IMG/VR virus record: IMGVR_UViG_3300007960_000204
Location: 1 to 23,010 of that record
DNA from: a virus
Strand: one strand, 5' to 3'
Length of the DNA: 23,010 nt
The notes under the pieces were generated by a model that worked only from the letters and a program-made list of their open reading frames with translations, did no database searches and had not been told where the DNA came from. Positions 21,910 through 23,010 of the stretch are shown here, one piece after another; position 1 is the stretch's first letter, and every line of letters starts with the position of its first letter. Position numbers and translations under genes: made by a program.

Positions 21910-23010
21910 TCAGGACTTGAAGGGGAACCCGCCGGGCATCGGCAACGGCTCGGCCGGCGCGCGGCCCGTGATAATCGGCTCGCCCGGCTCCGGTGCCGAG
22001 AAGCCCGTCTGCTCGAGCACCTCGTTGAGCGGGAGATCGACCCCGTTGTTGAGGAGCATGGTCGCAACCTCCGCGCGCTCCTTCGGGTCCTGGCGCTTCT
22101 CCTGCGTGATATTGAAGAGCGGCTGCTCGTCCGCGATGCCGAGCTCGACCAGGTTCGGCCAGTTGCGCCACCAGAGGCATCCGATGAGATCCTTCGAGAG
22201 GGTCTCCTCAAGGCTCTGCCGGTCGTACTGGATGAGGGCCTCGGTGCTGTTCTCCTGCACCTCGGCGAGCGCGTAGCTCCCGCCGTCGCTGGCCGCGGTG
22301 GTCAGGTTCGCGCCCATGACCAGGGTGTAGATTGTCGACTTGAGCTCCTCGCGCATGTCGGACATGAGCTGCCAGCCCTCGGCGTTGCCGGGGAGCATGT
22401 CGACCTCGTCGGCCTTATCGAAGACGAGGACGTGCCGCGCGCGGAGATCCTCGAGCGTCGCTTGCCACTCGGAGATAATCTCGGCGTTAGGGAGGTCGGT
22501 CGTCGCGTCGCGCGCGCCGTCGACTTTCGCCATGATGACGCCCTGAGCGTATCGCTCGATCGCGGCGAGGCTCTCCTGGAAGACGTGCTCCTTCGCATAC
22601 CACCACCAGCCGAGCGCCTCGCGCAAGGCCGAGCCGTGGCCGAGGCTCGCTTCGTCATCCTGGTAGACGTGCTTGATTGTATGCAGCGCGTCCCATTCTG
22701 ACTCGATGGCGTAGCGGCCCTCGCCAACGTCCCATCGCTCCCAGTGGGCGGAGAGCCGGCCGTCGTCATTATGGCCGACGATTCGGTACATGCGCTTATC
22801 CGAGTCCTCGAGGCGGGTCGGAACCCACCATACGCGCTCCTTCCCGTCACCGATGTTGAGCTTGCGCGGCTCGCCGTGGATGCGCGCGAAGCGCGCGCCG
22901 GAGAAGAAGGCGCGCGCGAGGTTCATGCGGCCCTCGGTGAACCGCTCGATCTCCTTGAGGAGAGACTTCGCCACCTGGGTTGCGAGCTCGGCGCGCGGAC
23001 TCGCGTCGTC
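21910..23010 (-). CDS. Portal protein, Mu gp29/DUF935-like (5' end outside window)
   Basis: The frame is open from the right edge and encodes 366 visible residues; the N-terminus lies outside. An internal GTG at 22974 could be read as a start, but the frame continues upstream in-frame and the family is usually longer, so the gene is treated as cut. Typical DUF935 segments are LGWWWYAKEHVFQESLAAIE, ARHVLVFDKADEVDMLPG and LVMGANLTTAASDGGSYALAE followed by EVQENSTEALIQYDRQSLEE. Portals form the dodecameric gate for DNA at one head vertex. The terminase genes would be expected upstream, beyond the window. Confidence 0.85.
   Translation of the reverse strand, partial: DDASPRAELATQVAKSLLKEIERFTEGRMNLARAFFSGARFARIHGEPRKLNIGDGKERVWWVPTRLEDSDKRMYRIVGHNDDGRLSAHWERWDVGEGRYAIESEWDALHTIKHVYQDDEASLGHGSALREALGWWWYAKEHVFQESLAAIERYAQGVIMAKVDGARDATTDLPNAEIISEWQATLEDLRARHVLVFDKADEVDMLPGNAEGWQLMSDMREELKSTIYTLVMGANLTTAASDGGSYALAEVQENSTEALIQYDRQSLEETLSKDLIGCLWWRNWPNLVELGIADEQPLFNITQEKRQDPKERAEVATMLLNNGVDLPLNEVLEQTGFSAPEPGEPIITGRAPAEPLPMPGGFPFKS

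Noticed and set aside
20924-22180. MuF gene extended to a start at 22180.
   Set aside because: The added 91 residues are low-complexity and overlap the portal gene almost completely; the GTG at 21907 just after the portal stop is the better start.
1-23010. CRISPR array, tRNA, attachment site or insertion sequence.
   Set aside because: No regularly spaced direct repeats outside the fibre gene's peptide repeat, no cloverleaf-like segment and no transposase or integrase gene were seen by reading.
22974-23010. GTG at 22974 as the true start of the portal gene.
   Set aside because: The frame stays open to the window edge and the visible length is short for the family, so the gene is more likely cut by the edge.

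Overview
This window is a GC-rich segment of a tailed phage or prophage. It carries most of one late structural operon. Almost all genes lie on the minus strand, so the operon reads from the right edge (portal) to the left (tail fibre, lysis-like and accessory genes). The head genes look Mu-like: a DUF935/gp29-type portal, an F-type minor head protein, a protease with a scaffold-like tail, a small decoration-like protein and a gpT-type major capsid protein. There is no contractile sheath and no Mu-type baseplate set, so the tail is probably siphovirus-like (long or medium, flexible). The terminase genes would be expected just beyond the right edge. No integrase, transposase, tRNA, rRNA or CRISPR array was seen. 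A lipoprotein and a membrane-anchored coiled-coil protein near the left end suggest a Gram-negative host, but the host cannot be named from this sequence.

Layout along transcription (right to left). The head module covers 23010-17203: portal (5' end cut off), MuF protein, a small helix-turn-helix protein started by TTG, an unknown structural-type protein, protease/scaffold, decoration-like protein and major capsid protein. A strong intrinsic terminator at 17131-17164 follows the capsid gene, with an overlapping alternative hairpin. The neck and tail-tube module covers 17083-13473: an unknown protein, a large protein with a CBM-like beta-sandwich, a gp36-like neck protein, a virion-morphogenesis/tail-completion protein and the tail tube protein. 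The tape-measure region covers 13476-10394: a chaperone-like small protein, a terminator-like protein fused to an FN3-like domain, and then three short proteins of related plan where one long tape-measure gene would be expected. The tail tip and fibre (10389-3732) are two large tip proteins and a 999-residue fibre with a collagen-like Gly/Pro-rich segment.

The left accessory/lysis segment (3673-1010) holds a small unknown protein, a membrane coiled-coil protein, a lipoprotein with a possible second membrane segment (u-spanin-like), a prolyl-4-hydroxylase-like 2OG-Fe(II) oxygenase and an alpha/beta hydrolase. Two plus-strand genes at the extreme left (an incomplete small gene and a TIM-barrel glycosidase-like gene) run convergently into the operon; the convergent genes share one CTAG as both stop codons.

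The most notable idea is that the oxygenase (1914-2582) may hydroxylate prolines in the collagen-like part of the fibre (3732-6731). Next are the apparent split or multiplied tape measure and the capsid-downstream terminator with a mutually exclusive hairpin. Genes are tightly packed, with many 4-base stop/start overlaps (ATGA and TTGA), so the operon is probably translationally coupled.
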